Shown: in pieces, positions 13,781 through 26,564 of the stretch
Numbering within the stretch: position 1 is the stretch's first letter
Layout of the letters: each line of letters starts with the position of its first letter
Source: Rhynchosporium graminicola
Lineage: Eukaryota; Ascomycota; Leotiomycetes; Helotiales; Ploettnerulaceae
Length of the DNA: 64,000 nt
Assembly (NCBI GenBank): GCA_900074885.1
Contig: FJUW01000025.1
Span: 1-64,000 of the forward strand
Direction of reading: 5' to 3'
Position numbers and translations under genes: made by a program
The notes under the pieces: generated by a model
The model's input: the letters and a program-made list of their open reading frames with translations, nothing else
The model's database searches: none
Told to the model about the DNA's origin: nothing

Positions 13781-16700
13781 AATAGACTCTCGTATAAGCT
13801 ACCCGCACTTCTCGATTCTGGAGCTAATAGATACTGTTTTATTGATTGTTCTTTTCTTAAATCCCTTTCCTTCTTCTTAAAACCTTTAATTCACCCTCTG
13901 CTAAACGCAATTCCTATTAAAGGCTTTAATAGCGTTAATAGTAGTACTATTAGTTACTATACGATACTTAATTTAACGGTAGATCGTCGTGTTCAGGCAT
14001 TTACCCCCTTTCTTATTACTACTCTCGGAAACCACGGTATTATACTCGGAAGGACCTGGCTTTCGGAATATAAAGTACTCTTAGATACCTCTAAAAAATA
14101 GATTATTTAGCTACTATATACTCCTCATAGTAACATTTATAGCTCTCAGATCGAGATAAAGGACTTACGTAAATACAATACATACTAGCGCTACTAATAC
14201 GACGCTAACGAACGAAACGAACGCCTTAATTAGTTCTAGAAAGCGTACGAGGAATAGCGAAGCGCAGCTAACTCTCTTGTTAATATTCGAGCTATTATTA
14301 ACTCTATCTCTATTATTAAACGACCGTTACTAGCTCGGAAGCGCATTTCTAGGGAGACTTATAGCTATAAAAACACCTAAAACTCTCCCCTAGAGAGTGT
14401 TCTACAGGTAACTAACCCTCTATTACTACTGCTGATCAGTTAGGACTGTTTCTCTAGCGTTTATACTACTTATTGTAAATACGATAAGCCTAAGTGTTTA
14501 TTACCTGAAGAATAAGAATAGAGCAGTAAAGAGAAGTCTTTATACTCTAGAGAAGCTACTAATATATAGCCGAAGTGCGTACGATTTAGTGATATTATTG
14601 CCTATATCTCGCGTGAATCTCTACTTTAATCCTAATTAGAAGCCTCTACGTTAAAGACCTACGTATAAGACTACGCCCGTGTAATTCATACTATGGACTA
14701 ATAGTTGCTCGGAATACCGTCTCGCGACTCAACGGAAGCTACTTAAAGTATAAAAATAGCTACTACGATATTTCGGAAGCGATAAAGACTACCTCGTGTG
14801 CTCAGACCTCTTCCAGAGCCTCCTGCGCTAGAGATTTATACGATTAGCAGCCTAGCCTTTTATCTCTTATATAAACACTAGAAGTCTTCTAACGATAAGA
14901 TCTTCTCTACTACCCTTCACGAGATAGATAAGCTTCTTAATAACTGAATCGTAGTTTAGTAACGTAATACTACTATCGTATCTTTAACTACTAACCTTAC
15001 GGAACGTCGCAAAACCGCCTAGTAATTTACTATTAGCTTAAGCGAATTAGATTCAGAACTATAGATCCCTTACGAGTATAGCTAGTAGGTATACGTTTTT
15101 TCTAAGGAAGCTAGCGATATTCTCCCTTCTTATCGCTTATACGATTACTGAATTAAGCTTAAGGAAGGAGCCGAGAAGAACCTTAAATACTCCCCCTTAT
15201 ATAAGATATCAGCTGAAGAACTTGAAGTCGTTAAGGCGTATATTACTAATAACTTAGCTAAAGGTTTCATCGAACTTTCTTAAGTACTATACGCTATACT
15301 TATTCTTTTTGTTAAGAAAGCTAATAGAAGTCTAAGATTCTATATCGACTTTCGCGCACTTAATAACCTTACGAGGAAGGATCAATATCTATTGCTATTA
15401 ATCGATGAAACGCTAGCTAGAATCTCTACTACTAAGATATTCACTAAACTGGATATTCGCTAGGCGTTCCACCGAATTCGAATGGACCTAGCCTCTAAAG
15501 AGTATACGATCTTCCGGACCTGTTATGGTATATATAAGTATAAGGTACTTCTTTTTAGTCTAACTAATAGCCCTACGACGTACTAGCGATATATGAATAA
15601 CGTCTTATTCGACTACTTAGACGACTTCTATATAATATATCTAGACGATATTCTGATCTACTCTAACGATTTACTATAGTATTAATTACACGTATATAAG
15701 GTGCTATAACGATTATAAGACGCTAGATTATAAGCCGACCTTAAGAAGTATAAATTTAATATTACTCGCACTAAATACCTTAGATTTATTATCTTTACTT
15801 CTGGGATCGAGGTAGACCTTGAGAAAGTTAATATTATATAATCTTAGAATTACTTAACTATAGTTAAGGGCGTATAATTGTTCTTAGGCTTTTGCAACTT
15901 CTACTAACGATTTATTAAGGACTATAGAATTATCGTAAAACCTCTTATATAACTTACTAAAAATAACGTGTTATTTCAGTTCGCTAGGGAGTGTAAAGAT
16001 GCCTTTAATCACCTAAAACACGCTCTCACTTCGGTACTACTTCTCTACTACTATTAGTAACGTCTACCTTATATAATCGAAATAGACGCTAGTAATAGAG
16101 TAATAGTAAGTGTGCTATCGTAATAGCACGACGAAGACTAGTTCCTAGTAGCTTACTTCTCTAAGACTATACTACCTACTGAGCTTAATTACGCTATTCA
16201 CGATAAGGAAATGCTCGTAATTATATGATCTTTTAGTAACTAGAGATCTAAGCTCGTAGGCGCACTATATCAGGTCTGCGTTATTACTGATTATAAAGCT
16301 CTTAAGTACTTTATGACCTCTAAATAGCTGAACGTACGATAAGCCTGATAGGCCGAGCTACTTGCAGATTATAACTTTATGATTACCTATTAACCTAGGA
16401 AGCATAATCTACTTGCTAATGCTCTCTCTCGCAGAACAGATGAATTGAACGACTAGAATAACGCTAAAAGAACTTAGCATTTATAGCAGCTGCTACGCGA
16501 AGACTAAATCGATCTAGTACTACTTATAAGTAACCTCCGGAATAGCTCTGACTCTATAGATAACTTTAAGCTTATTAACGCCTTAGAAGTCGCTAACCTA
16601 TCGCTAGTCTTTTCTATAGTATAGTAAGTACTTAACGCTAATCGCACTACGCTATTACTCTAAGCTTTACAGAAATAAGCTCTCTTTATTACTCCTAGAA

Positions 16701-18170
16701 AACTAACTATAGAAAAAGATCTTCTACTCTATAAAGGAAGACTAATTGTATCTAACGTCTTATACTTTCGCACGCTACTTATACGCGAAGTATATGACCG
16801 ATTAGAGACTACTTATCTAAGTATAAAGAAGACCTTATAACTACTAGTATTATAATACTAGTAGTACGGAATCGCTTTAACTATTAACTAGTATTACTGT
16901 AATTATTATACTTACTAACGAATTCAAGTGCCGCGTAATAAGAAACCGGGCCTCCTCTAACCTCTACCCGTACTATCACGTCCATAGGAGTATATTATAG
17001 TCAATTACTATAGCTTTAACCGCGATAAATATAGCTACGATAACGTTCTTGTATTTATCGACTATTTCAGTAAATAAGTAATTAGTATTCTATATCGAAA
17101 GACCTCTGATACGCGCGACCTTATAAAGCTTTACTTGTACTACGTATACTGCTATTTCGGAGCTCTATTAATAATTACCTCTGATAGAGGGCCTTAATTC
17201 GTTTCCTGTTTTTAGACTATAGTTATTACTATTCTTAGCACCAAAAGATAGCTTTCTGCAGCGGATTACCTGTAAATAGATAGCTAAATAGAGATCTATA
17301 ACTAATATCTTTAACGCAGATTATAACCTTTTATCTCTTACTATTAAGATAACTAGTCGGAATTCTTACTTATTATAGACTATGCTTAGATAACTCTCCC
17401 TTACGAATCCCTTAGAGGTCTCTTACCCTTTGAAGTCGTTTATAGATATATACCCCGCGTTAATTAGAATTAGAAAGACTTACCTGACTCTACTACGCTT
17501 ACTAATAAGTTGAATACTTAGTAAGCTCTAGATTACGCTAATTGTCTGCGCGATACCTAGACTACCGCTTAATTAAGCCTCTAATATGCATAAGCTAAGA
17601 TAGCTTAATCCTATAATCGCTTACGCTATAAAGTCGACTTTACTATAGACGACCTTATCTAGCTAGATATACGCTACTTTACAAGTACTCGACCTAGTAA
17701 AAAACTCGACTTCCTGACTAATAGACCCTTCTATATAATTAAAAAAGTCAGAAGCTCTTATTGTCTAGAGCTCCCTGCTAGTATAAAAGTATATAACGTA
17801 TTCCCTGCTGCTAAGCTACGGAAGTATCTAAACGACCCTTTACTAGGATAAACCTCACTACTGCTACTACCTATTAATATCACTAGTAATAATAAATAGG
17901 AGATCGAAGATATACTTACGTGCCGCAAGTAGCGTAATAGCCTCTTATACCGAGTTTCCTAGTTAAATCAAGACGTCGATCTTATATAGTATAACGCTAT
18001 AGATATTAAATACGCTCCCGCTAAGCTATAATAATTCCACCTTAATAACTTAACGTAAGCTAGACCTCCTGCTAAACTACTTAATTAGCTGAAAGCTTTC
18101 TACGATAGAATTAATAATTACGACTACCTTAATAGTAATAAGGAGATAGACTAACGCTCGAGGGCGAGCT
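13781..18170 (+). pseudogene. E3 pol remnant: protease, RT, RNase H, integrase, chromodomain
   Basis: The protease active site reads LLDSGANRYCFID near 13806-13850. The RT has FVKKANRSLRFYIDFRALN near 15308-15365 and an intact catalytic box YLDDILIYS near 15637-15664. RNase H runs about 16070-16440 (EIDASN at its start, ANALSRRTDE at its end). Integrase shows VFIDYFSK near 17050, TSDRGP near 17180 and IDSQIEIYN near 17275-17305, the three acidic positions, with the zinc-binding Cys/His partly changed to Tyr. A chromodomain-like tail (EIEDILTCRK ... LLYRVS ... YNAIDI) lies at 17896-18030. Many TAA/TAG stops at Gln or Trp sites show RIP inactivation. Confidence 0.88.
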
Positions 18171-18190
18171 TTTTTCGGAGGGGGGAGTAG

Positions 18191-18425
18191 TATGACGACT
18201 GGTCAGGTTTGGAGGTCTCTCCCTATTAGTAGAAACACTTACTGCTAAGCGAGATTATACGAGTAGAGTTTAGGGGCCCCTTTTCATGTATATACTTCTA
18301 TTCTCTCTCTACTTCTAGACTCCTTAGTTATAGATTCTCAAGTGATTCTTACTACTTTATATTCATAGTAATGTGAGGTCTTATTACTCAGGTAGTTTTG
18401 AGACCTTTCTAGAGCAAGCGTCATA
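18191..18425 (+). repeat. E3 3' LTR (235 bp)
   Basis: It runs from TATGACGACTGGTCAGG to GCAAGCGTCATA and is preceded by a polypurine tract (cggaggggggagtag, ending at 18190). It is the same length as the 5' LTR. The TAGAT duplication follows at 18426-18430. Confidence 0.93.
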
Positions 18426-18430
18426 TAGAT

Positions 18431-18790
18431 ACTCTTAGACTTTCTCTAAAAAAGAAACCTTATAGGATTAGCTATTATACTTAGTTTACTACTAGAGTTA
18501 TATTAGTAGATTTAGGTAAGGAATTAGATATAATAGTTCCGGTTCTAGATATTCTAGATTTACTAGAAGCTCCGGAGAACTTAAGGGAGAAAGCTAGTAA
18601 AGTAGAGGTAGTTAAAGAAGTAGAGTTCTAGATATAGTATTATTATAGAGTATAATTAGGGGATTATCCTTAGTAATAAATTCTAGTACTAGTAATTATA
18701 ATAGCTTATTATTCTCTAAGTGACTATAGTTATCTATTCCGTCTTCCTAGGCCTTAATCTACTATTCTAGTTTACGCGAAGGTCTAGGTT
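18431..18790 (+). pseudogene. E2 antisense reading frame, C-terminal part
   Basis: This continues the frame cut by E3. It reads PYRISYYTQFTTRVILVDLG, then APENLREKASKVEVVKEVEF, then YPQQQ and SDYSYLFRLPRP, with TAG/TAA only where Gln or Trp fits. The matching regions of E0 and E1 (minus strand, 27260-27600 and 24710-25080) give the same protein with mostly conservative changes. It ends facing the C-terminus of E2 pol on the minus strand, with a possible tail-to-tail overlap of about 100 bp. Confidence 0.55.
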
Positions 18791-21700
18791 TACTTAAGTT
18801 AGTAGCGTAGAAGTCTCTGAGCTTATACGGAGTACTTATTAGATCGGAAGCGTTATATTAAGTTAGATCCGGGTTATAGCTTAGCTAATTAACTTAATAC
18901 TTCAGATTACCTCTTAGGAGCTATATAGTAAGTATATCTTATAACTCTTACTCTTCTTAAGTAGTAATAACCTCTAAGGGTAAGTTTAGTAACTCTTAGC
19001 TTAGTAATAAGTTATTCGGGTCCTTAAAGAGTAATTCGGAAGTAAATATATTATATATAGAAGATCCCGGGAGTAAATCTAGCTTATAGGAGTATCCGAT
19101 CTTAGCTAGGACCTAGTATAGTCTTACCTAGAGACTAGATAGCTTCTTATTTAGCTAGTAATTCTTAAGGTTCCTTATAGAGAGAAATACCTTATCTATA
19201 ACTTCTTAGTTAATACTACGCTATTTCGGGTTAGTTATAGTGCTTATCTTATACTAAGTAGCTAGTATATTAGCTTTTATAACCTCGATAGCGGATTTAG
19301 TATATTTAGCTAAGGATTTAATATTAGTATAATTAAGCTTCTCTTATAGTATCGATCCGGTAAGTTACTTCTAGTCCTAGCTATTCCGTAATAGTATACT
19401 ATATTTAAGGGTATATAGCGCTATACTAATAGAATTATAAGGCAGAGTTACTTAAGCGCGGTTTATTATTAATAGTAGTTCGCCCTAGTTACTCTAGTAG
19501 TAATTAATAAAAGGTCGAAAGCATTAGTTAATATACTAATTTATAATCTCTATTTATCTATTAGTTTACTAATAGAAAGAGGTAGAGAGCTTAACTTTAA
19601 CTCTAATTATATAATAAAACTCTTACTAGAAGGATAAGACTAGCTAAGCTCCTTAATCGGATATAATTAACTTAAGAGTATATCCGAAATAATATATCTA
19701 TTAGATAAATAATATCGTTATCCTACGGGTATTAATATTATAATAATATAGTATCGATATAGAGTCTTTCCCTAGGTAGTTAATAAATACTAATATCTTA
19801 TTAAATCCTTAGTTATTAGGCAAGAAGTCTTTAAAATCTATAGCTAAGTACTATATAAGGTAGCTAAATACCGGTAATAAGTAGAGGAATCCTTACTATT
19901 TCGTTTATTTCAGACAAGAGTACTAATAAGAGTAATAATTATAAGTATACTATTTTATATCTAATATAAGTCCTTTCTAGTAATAATAAGTAGAAATTAT
20001 ATCAGTAGTCTTATAAGTATTTAGATAAGCAGAAGAAACTTAATTATAAACTTCACTAATTAAATAAGTATATAATAGAATATAATGTTATACATATAGA
20101 TAACTATTATAAAATAGTAACTTATTATTAATAATATAGCTATCTCCTAATATATTCTGTTTATTAGAGAATAATTCTTAGTTAGATTAGTATAATTTCT
20201 CGATCAAATTAAAAGAGTTATATATAAGTTCTAATAGTATATTAGTCTCTAGTAATATTAGGTATATATAACTAATTTAATTAATATAATACTTAGCTAG
20301 TTCCGCGTTAATCTTAAAGTATAAGTAATCTAGAGGTAATAAAACCTAAGATTTACTATCTTATTTCTATTATTCTTATATCTTTAGATCTTATTCCTTA
20401 TAGCTAAAGATATTAGCTTTAGCGTTATCTTTACTAAGCGTATATATAATTTAAAAGTTAAATTCGGAGAGGAATTCTATTTATCTAGCTTACTTACTAG
20501 TTAAGACTTTAGTAATTATAAAGTACTCTAAGGATTAATAGTCTATATATATACTAGTATAATATTATAAAGATATAAGTTCCGGTCTCTATTTCCGGAA
20601 AGACTTAATAATAGTATATAGCTCCTTATTATAAATCTACTAATTTAGTTCATATCTATTAAGAATATAAGAATAGAATCTAATTAGATACTACTAGTTA
20701 TCTTTATATAATTAGGAGATAACTCTAGCTATTATACCGTTAGAAGTATTAGTTTCTAGTTTAGTTTATAACTTAGGATCGAAATAATATAATTTCTATA
20801 CTAATAGTAGCTATTAATATAAATCGTTAAAGGACTTCTTATAATTATTAGTAAAATTCTATAGTACTATAGGCCGAGTAAGAACTAAGAGAGGTTTAGT
20901 AATAAGGCCGAAATTCCGAATAAATTAATAATAGAACTTATAGAATCCTAAGAAGGATTTCATAGCTATTACTATTTCGGAGTACTTCTAGTCTACTAAT
21001 AATACTACTTTCTTAGGATCTAGCTCGATTCTGTTAGTAATAATAATATATCTAAAGTATTTAGTCCGAGTAATATAGAATTCGCTTTTCTTAATATCTA
21101 CTTAGAGTCTAGTATCTATTAAGTATTATAGTACTAATTTAATATATTCCTTATATTCCTAAAGTGTTTCTGAGTATATAAGAATATTATTTAAGTAAGC
21201 TATATAGAAATTATCTAAGTAGTCTAGTAATATATTATTTATATATCGCTAGTATATACTAAGTCTATTATAGAACCTAAAAAGTAATACTTTATATTTA
21301 TAGGATCCGAAGCGAGTTCGGAAAGTAGTATACTCTTCGGATTCAGGGTCTATATAAATATAGTTAAATATTACCCGGATATCTAGTTTAGTAAAGATTA
21401 CTATTTTAGATATATAAGTTAAGAGCTTATTAATCCTAAGTATTAGGTAAAAATCCTTTCGAGTGATCGTATTAAGCTTATAATAGTCGATATAGAAGCG
21501 TAATCCTCTATTAGCTTTCTTAATAAATAATACAGGTAATATAAAAGGACTTTAGCTAGATTCGATAAATCCCTTATCTAGGTTCTTTATAAGGTACTCC
21601 TTAGTTACTTATAGTTCGTTTATAGATTACTAATATAAGAGCGAATATATATTAAGTAATAGTTCTTCTAAAATAATTTTATAATTATATAAGTAATATA

Positions 21701-22799
21701 ATAGAAGAATATTAGAATCCCGCTTAGAAAAAGCTTCCTTAAGAGTATAATATTATTCCGATAGCTTTTCAGCTATAAGTTATTTAGTATTAGGATCCTT
21801 AGGAGAATCGCTATTTAGATAGTCTTATATAAAGCGGTCTATCTCGTAGATACTAATAAAGAATAATTCAGAGCTTTTATATTTTATATTAAAATAAAAA
21901 GCTATAGTACTAATTTAGTAAATTAGAACTAGTTTCTAGATCCTTAGAAGTTAAGAGAAGCACTTATAGTAAGGTTTCAATATAAGTACTTTTCTTAATA
22001 AATTCAGAGTAAGAAAGGGTTCGGATTCCTTAGTAATAAGCGGAAATAAGTTAAATAATAAGGATAATATATTAATATACTATATCGCTACTATTTAGTA
22101 TAATCGCTATTAGTCTAGCTAGTTTATAGCTAAGTCCCGCGTGTTAGTATTAATTTAGTAAAATCGATTAATACTAAGTTTATAAAGTAATAAGGTTATA
22201 ATTATCTCTTTATTATATCAGAAGGTAACTAGATAGCGTTCCGGCTATAGAAGCTTATAGTAGAGCGTATCTAGCTTAACCTGAAATTATTATATCTATT
22301 TAATACTAATAAATATATCTTATTATCCTAAATCGAGGAGAATAAAAGGGTAGTTATAAATACGCTTACTATTAATAGAAAAGTATAAATATATAAAATA
22401 AGTAATATAAGTTCTAATAGACTATTAGAACCTACGTATTAGAATAGGATAAGGTAGTAGCTCGATTTTAATACCGAGAGCCCCTAATAGTTATCTAGTA
22501 AGAGTACGATTAATAAATAGATAACTATTCGCTCTAGTATTAATTAAGCTACTTATAGAAACTTTTAGCTTATTTATACTAATTATAATCAGGTATATAA
22601 ATTACTTACTTCCTATTAAGGAGTTAAGGTCCAGATTAGAGAGATTATACTTACGTAGACTTAAGAAGGAGTTTTTACTTAAGCCTTATCGTTTCTCTCT
22701 AGTATTAATCCAGATTCGGAGAGTATATTTTCTATTATTTCTTTAGTTACTTAATTCTCTTCTGGAAATTCGTCGATTAATTAAACCTTAGGCGGGTTA
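18690..22799 (-). pseudogene. E2 pol remnant (minus strand)
   Basis: The reverse complement aligns with pol of E0 and E1. The RT start (reverse complement of FIKKANRGLRFYIDY) lies near 21485-21530. The catalytic box reads YLNNILIY near 21177-21203, both aspartates lost by G-to-A changes. RNase H lies near 20400-20800, integrase near 19500-20000 and the chromodomain near 18850-18990. A short C-terminal extension follows (LYKLE...LEDNKPL in the sister copies). It is dead. Confidence 0.85.
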
Positions 22800-24416
22800 A
22801 GGTAATCTAGCTTAATATAACTAAGCTATTTATAACTATAATACCTAGAGGGTTCTCTAGTTAAGGTAATAAAGCGTTTTAGCGCAGAAGGAGTACTAGA
22901 CTATACTAGGGTAGAGGTATATACATATAGTATAAGAGTAGTTTATCGAGGGGCTAAGCTTAGGGACTAGTAAGGAGTAGAACTAGTAGAGGTCGTAGTA
23001 ATAATAATAAGCTTATAGTATTATATTAGGGTAATAGCTTTCTCGGGATAAGTATATTCTAAGTTATAGTAATATTTAGTATTAAAAGAAAGTAAATATC
23101 TAACTATAGAAGCGTAATCCTTATTCTATATTAGTTTAATAATAAGAGTTAAAGCGCGTAAGAATAGTATAATCTTATCTTATATATAGAAGAACTACTC
23201 TTTCTTTTCAACTTTACTTTAGATAATAGCGCTTTAAAATCGATTACGAAACTCAGCGAAAGTCTCGCGTATATAGCTAAGTTATTATATTTCTAAGTAG
23301 TAGAAAATATTATAGTAGTTATCTTCTTCTAAATTAGTAAGGAAGTTCTCTTCTAATAAGAAGATTATTTCCTTATTAGTTTTAAACTTATTAATAAAGT
23401 ACTAAAGCGTAAGATACTCCTTAGCTAATCTAGTAACTAGCTCCTATACGAGAACGCGCCGAGAGAAGTCCGTAGGATAGTAGTTAGTATTTATAGCTAG
23501 TTAGTCTTATATTAATACTCTTTATTAGAGGAAAGTAAAGTCTAATTTATTATCTAAGGGCAGGATCTTCTTAGTAAGATAAGACTTCTTAAAGTATAAC
23601 TCTACCGATTTAGCGCCGGGAGAAGGAGATAGTTTATTAGGAATAGTTTCTTCTCTTTTAGTACTATATATCAGAATAGAGTTTATTAGCTTATTAAACT
23701 CTAGAATACGTAGAGATTATAGTATTAGTTCTAGTAAGAGAGTCGAAGATAAGCGAAAGACTCTTATAAGGAACTTATTTTATATAAAGATTAATCTATC
23801 TATAGTATCTTCTAGAGAGTTATTCTTTTCCTCTTAGTCTATTAATTATTATAAGAGAGAATAGATCAGGTTCGAGTTACCTATAGTAATAAGAGTACTT
23901 AGCGATTATATTCCTAGTGAATTTCGCTTTTATTTTCCTTTCTCTCTTAGTTAGTACTTCCTTAATAAGATATTAATATTCTCTAAAGTAAAAGATATTT
24001 AGAGTAAGAAAAGGTATAATAGATTAAGTTCGGAGGTAAAGTAAGAGGGATCGTATTAAGTCCCCTTAGAACTAGAGGAGTCTCTAGTTTATTAGTTAAG
24101 AGCTATAATAGTAGCTTAAAAAGGAGTATATTAGGGCTATTTCAGTAGCGATATATAGAAGTTAAAGTTCCGAGGTATTTATTATACTTTCTTTAAAATC
24201 TATCTATAATTCCTTTATACTAAAGGGGTTATTAAAGGAGTATTAGCGAAGACTTCCTCTATTATATTATTTATAATAAGCTAAATTAAACCCTAATTTA
24301 TAGTTATCCGAGAGATCTTTAGTATCTCGGCTATATACGAGTAGTTATCGAATAACTAACTTAGTAATAAGATATTATAGTAAGCTATCTCCGGCTATCT
24401 TAATCTTTTTATTTAA
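22800..24416 (-). pseudogene. E2 gag remnant (minus strand)
   Basis: This is the reverse complement of the E1 gag region, starting beside the 5' LTR at 24417. The zinc knuckle (near 22815-22850) is again turned into tyrosines. It is the only uninterrupted reference in the window for the gag site where E0 entered E-1 (near 23425). Confidence 0.8.
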
Positions 24417-24684
24417 TATAATAATATAAGACTTAAAGTAGTATATAAGTAAGAATAAATAAGTAGGGAAGCTAAGAGCGATCTTATATAGTCTACTATA
24501 AAGAAAATAAAAAGATAAGAAAAGAAGAAGAAGAGAGATAGAGTATAAAGTACCTTATATATATATACTAGTACTAATCCGATATTATACCGAGTCGGAT
24601 GCTAGTTCTGCCGAAATACCTATGAACTTAGGCCCTGGTATCTATCCTTCTTCTTATATGATATTCAGGTGAGCTATCGTCATA
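24417..24684 (-). repeat. E2 5' LTR (reverse, 268 bp)
   Basis: It starts TATAATAATATAAGAC and ends GCTATCGTCATA on the plus strand. It has the same length as the other family LTRs. The right flank ACCTT is the mutated target duplication. Confidence 0.9.
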
Positions 24685-24689
24685 ACCTT

Positions 24690-26280
24690 TATATAAACTA
24701 GAATAGTAGATTAAAGCCTAGGAAGACGGAATAGATAACTATAGTTACTTAGAGGATAATAAGCCGTTATAGTTACTAGTATTAGAATTTATTACTAAGG
24801 ATAATCCCCCGATTATACTCTATAATAACGCTATATCTAGAACTCTACTTCTTTAACTATCTCTATTTCACTAGCTTTCTCTCTTAAGTTCTCTAGAGCT
24901 TCTAGTAAATCTAGAATATTTAGAACCGGAACTACTATATCTAACTCCTTATTTAAATCTATTAATATAGCTCTAGTAGTAGACTAAGTATAATAGCTAA
25001 TCCTACAGGCTTTCTTCTTTAGAGAGGGTCCGGGAGTATCTAGATCCGATATTATCTCTAAACTAGAAAGTAAATTCCTCTTTCCTTTAGTATTAGATAT
25101 TATAGCTTTAAATATAGCTTTCTTTATAAATTCCTATATAATATTATTTAATTCTTTTATTTACTTTAATATTATTTTAATTATTAACTTAGATTTCGCT
25201 GAATCGACTATTAGAAGATCTAGATCTTATATCGCGTTAGTATTATATTAATATCTAAAGGTTTAAGATCGTAACTTATTACCTTAATAAACTCTAACTC
25301 TTTAAATACTTTCTCTATAGAATACCTTAAAGCTTAAGTCTCTACTAATTATATAATAGTAATCTCTAATATAATAATAGGAGTAGTAGATTTCGCGAGA
25401 TAATAGATCTGATTAATAGCCTTATAAGTAGCTATAATACTACTCCGATTTAGCTCTGTATCCTTAGTTTCGCTACTAAGAAGTAAACCGGATAAAATAG
25501 TATACTTTATATTAATATAGTTAAGTAAATATAACGCGTTAGTATATATAATTACGTTTATATTTAAGTAACTTATATACTTATAACTACTCTTTAACGC
25601 TAAATAATACTTATAAAGCTTAGAGTTAAGCTTATTAAATAAGTATAAGAGTTCTAAAATAGGAGTATTATTATACTTTATCTTAAGGAAAGCGCGAATA
25701 TATCATAGGTAATATATACGATATACTACTAAAAGAGCACTAGTAGGAACTAGTAAAGGTATTATAGGAGTTAGTATTATAGATCTATGAAACTCCTATA
25801 CTATACTTAAAACTATCCTTAAAACTAAGATAAGAAACTTACTTATATTAAGAGAAGAGTTAATTAAGTCGATTAATATATAAGATTATAATAGACTACT
25901 ATAGTAGTTAGTAATAATACTTACTCTAGGAGCTATATCGTAGTCTAAGGAGAATAAACTTATAAGTTAAAGTAGTTATCGCAGTTAAAAAGGAAAGGCT
26001 CTAATATTAATAAACTCCTTCCTTTATATACCTTATACCCTACTTAAACTCGACTCTTATTATAAATAGATAAAGTAAATACTACTTACCGCCTGATTTA
26101 GAAGCTATAATTAATATAGTACTATTATAGCGATATAACTAGTTAGAACCTGATAAAGAATTTACTATTACTAAAGAGCGGCTAGCGCTTATTACGCGAA
26201 TATCAATAAAAACAGTTATAATAAAGACTAATTCTAGTATAAACTATAACTTTCCGAGCTTAGGGTTAAGCTCTTCTTAG
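24690..26280 (-). pseudogene. E1 antisense reading frame
   Basis: The minus strand between the end of E1 pol and its 3' LTR carries the same antisense frame as E2. The reverse complement near 24860-25080 gives PVLNILDLLEALENLREKAS and IVKEVEFQIQ. The first 80 or so bases (24690-24770) also hold the C-terminal extension of E1 pol on the plus strand. No domain is recognised. RIP has placed stops at Gln/Trp sites. Confidence 0.5.
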
Positions 26281-26291
26281 GGAGGGAGTAA

Positions 26292-26559
26292 TATAATAAT
26301 AGCTTATCTAAATATTATATAAGAAGAAGAATAGATACTAGGGCCTAAGTTTATAGGTATCCCGGCAGAACTAGTATCTGACTCGGTATAATATCAGACT
26401 AGTACTAGTATATATATATAAGGTGCCTTATACTCTATCTCTCTTCTTCTTCCTTCCTTATCTTTTTATTTTCTTCGTAGTAGACTATATAAGATCGCTC
26501 TTAGCTTTCTTACTTGTTTATTCTTACTTATATACCGCCTTAAGTCTTGTGTCGTTATA
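26292..26559 (+). repeat. E1 3' LTR (268 bp)
   Basis: It starts TATAATAATAGCTTATC and ends GTGTCGTTATA. The polypurine tract agggagggag lies directly before it and the GAACT target duplication directly after. Confidence 0.92.
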
Positions 26560-26564
26560 GAACT

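Larger units (their letters stand above)
11877..18425 (+). mobile_element. E3: younger Ty3/gypsy chromovirus of a second family, nested in E2
   Basis: The element is 6549 bp with two 235-bp LTRs and a 5-bp target duplication TAGAT at 11872-11876 and 18426-18430. Removing it restores the sequence gatcTAGATactcttagac found uninterrupted (reverse complement) near 27610. The ends read TATGACG...CGTCATA, which are RIP-shifted forms of TGTGACG...CGTCACA. It keeps more CA and TG than its host elements and an intact YLDD box, so it is the latest arrival. Stops in most domains show that it is also dead. Confidence 0.92.
9305..24684 (-). mobile_element. E2: full-length chromovirus in reverse, nested in E1, interrupted by E3
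   Basis: The reverse-oriented 268-bp LTRs are at 9305-9572 (3' LTR) and 24417-24684 (5' LTR). The target duplication is ACCTC at 9300-9304 and ACCTT at 24685-24689, the one difference being a C-to-T change. Removing E2 restores the E1 sequence acctcTATATAAACTAG, as seen uninterrupted in E0 near 27258-27275. The internal region is 24416 down to 18431 and 11871 down to 9573, split by E3. Gag and pol lie on the minus strand and an antisense frame on the plus strand. Confidence 0.9.
3401..26559 (+). mobile_element. E1: full-length chromovirus nested in E0 pol, itself interrupted by E2
   Basis: It has 268-bp LTRs at 3401-3668 and 26292-26559, both forward. The flanking 5-bp target duplication GAACT is at 3396-3400 and 26560-26564. 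The internal region is 3669-9304 plus 24690-26291, split by E2. The order is LTR, gag with a ruined CCHC knuckle, pol (RT, RNase H, integrase), a C-terminal chromodomain, an antisense reading frame, a purine-rich polypurine tract (agggagggag, ending near 26289) and LTR. It is heavily RIP-mutated and dead. Without E2 the element would be about 7.8 kb. Confidence 0.9.

Noticed and set aside
24690..26280. env-like third gene in sense orientation
   Set aside because: The sense frames are dense in stops with no signal peptide or membrane helix. The antisense strand is more open and is shared by three copies.
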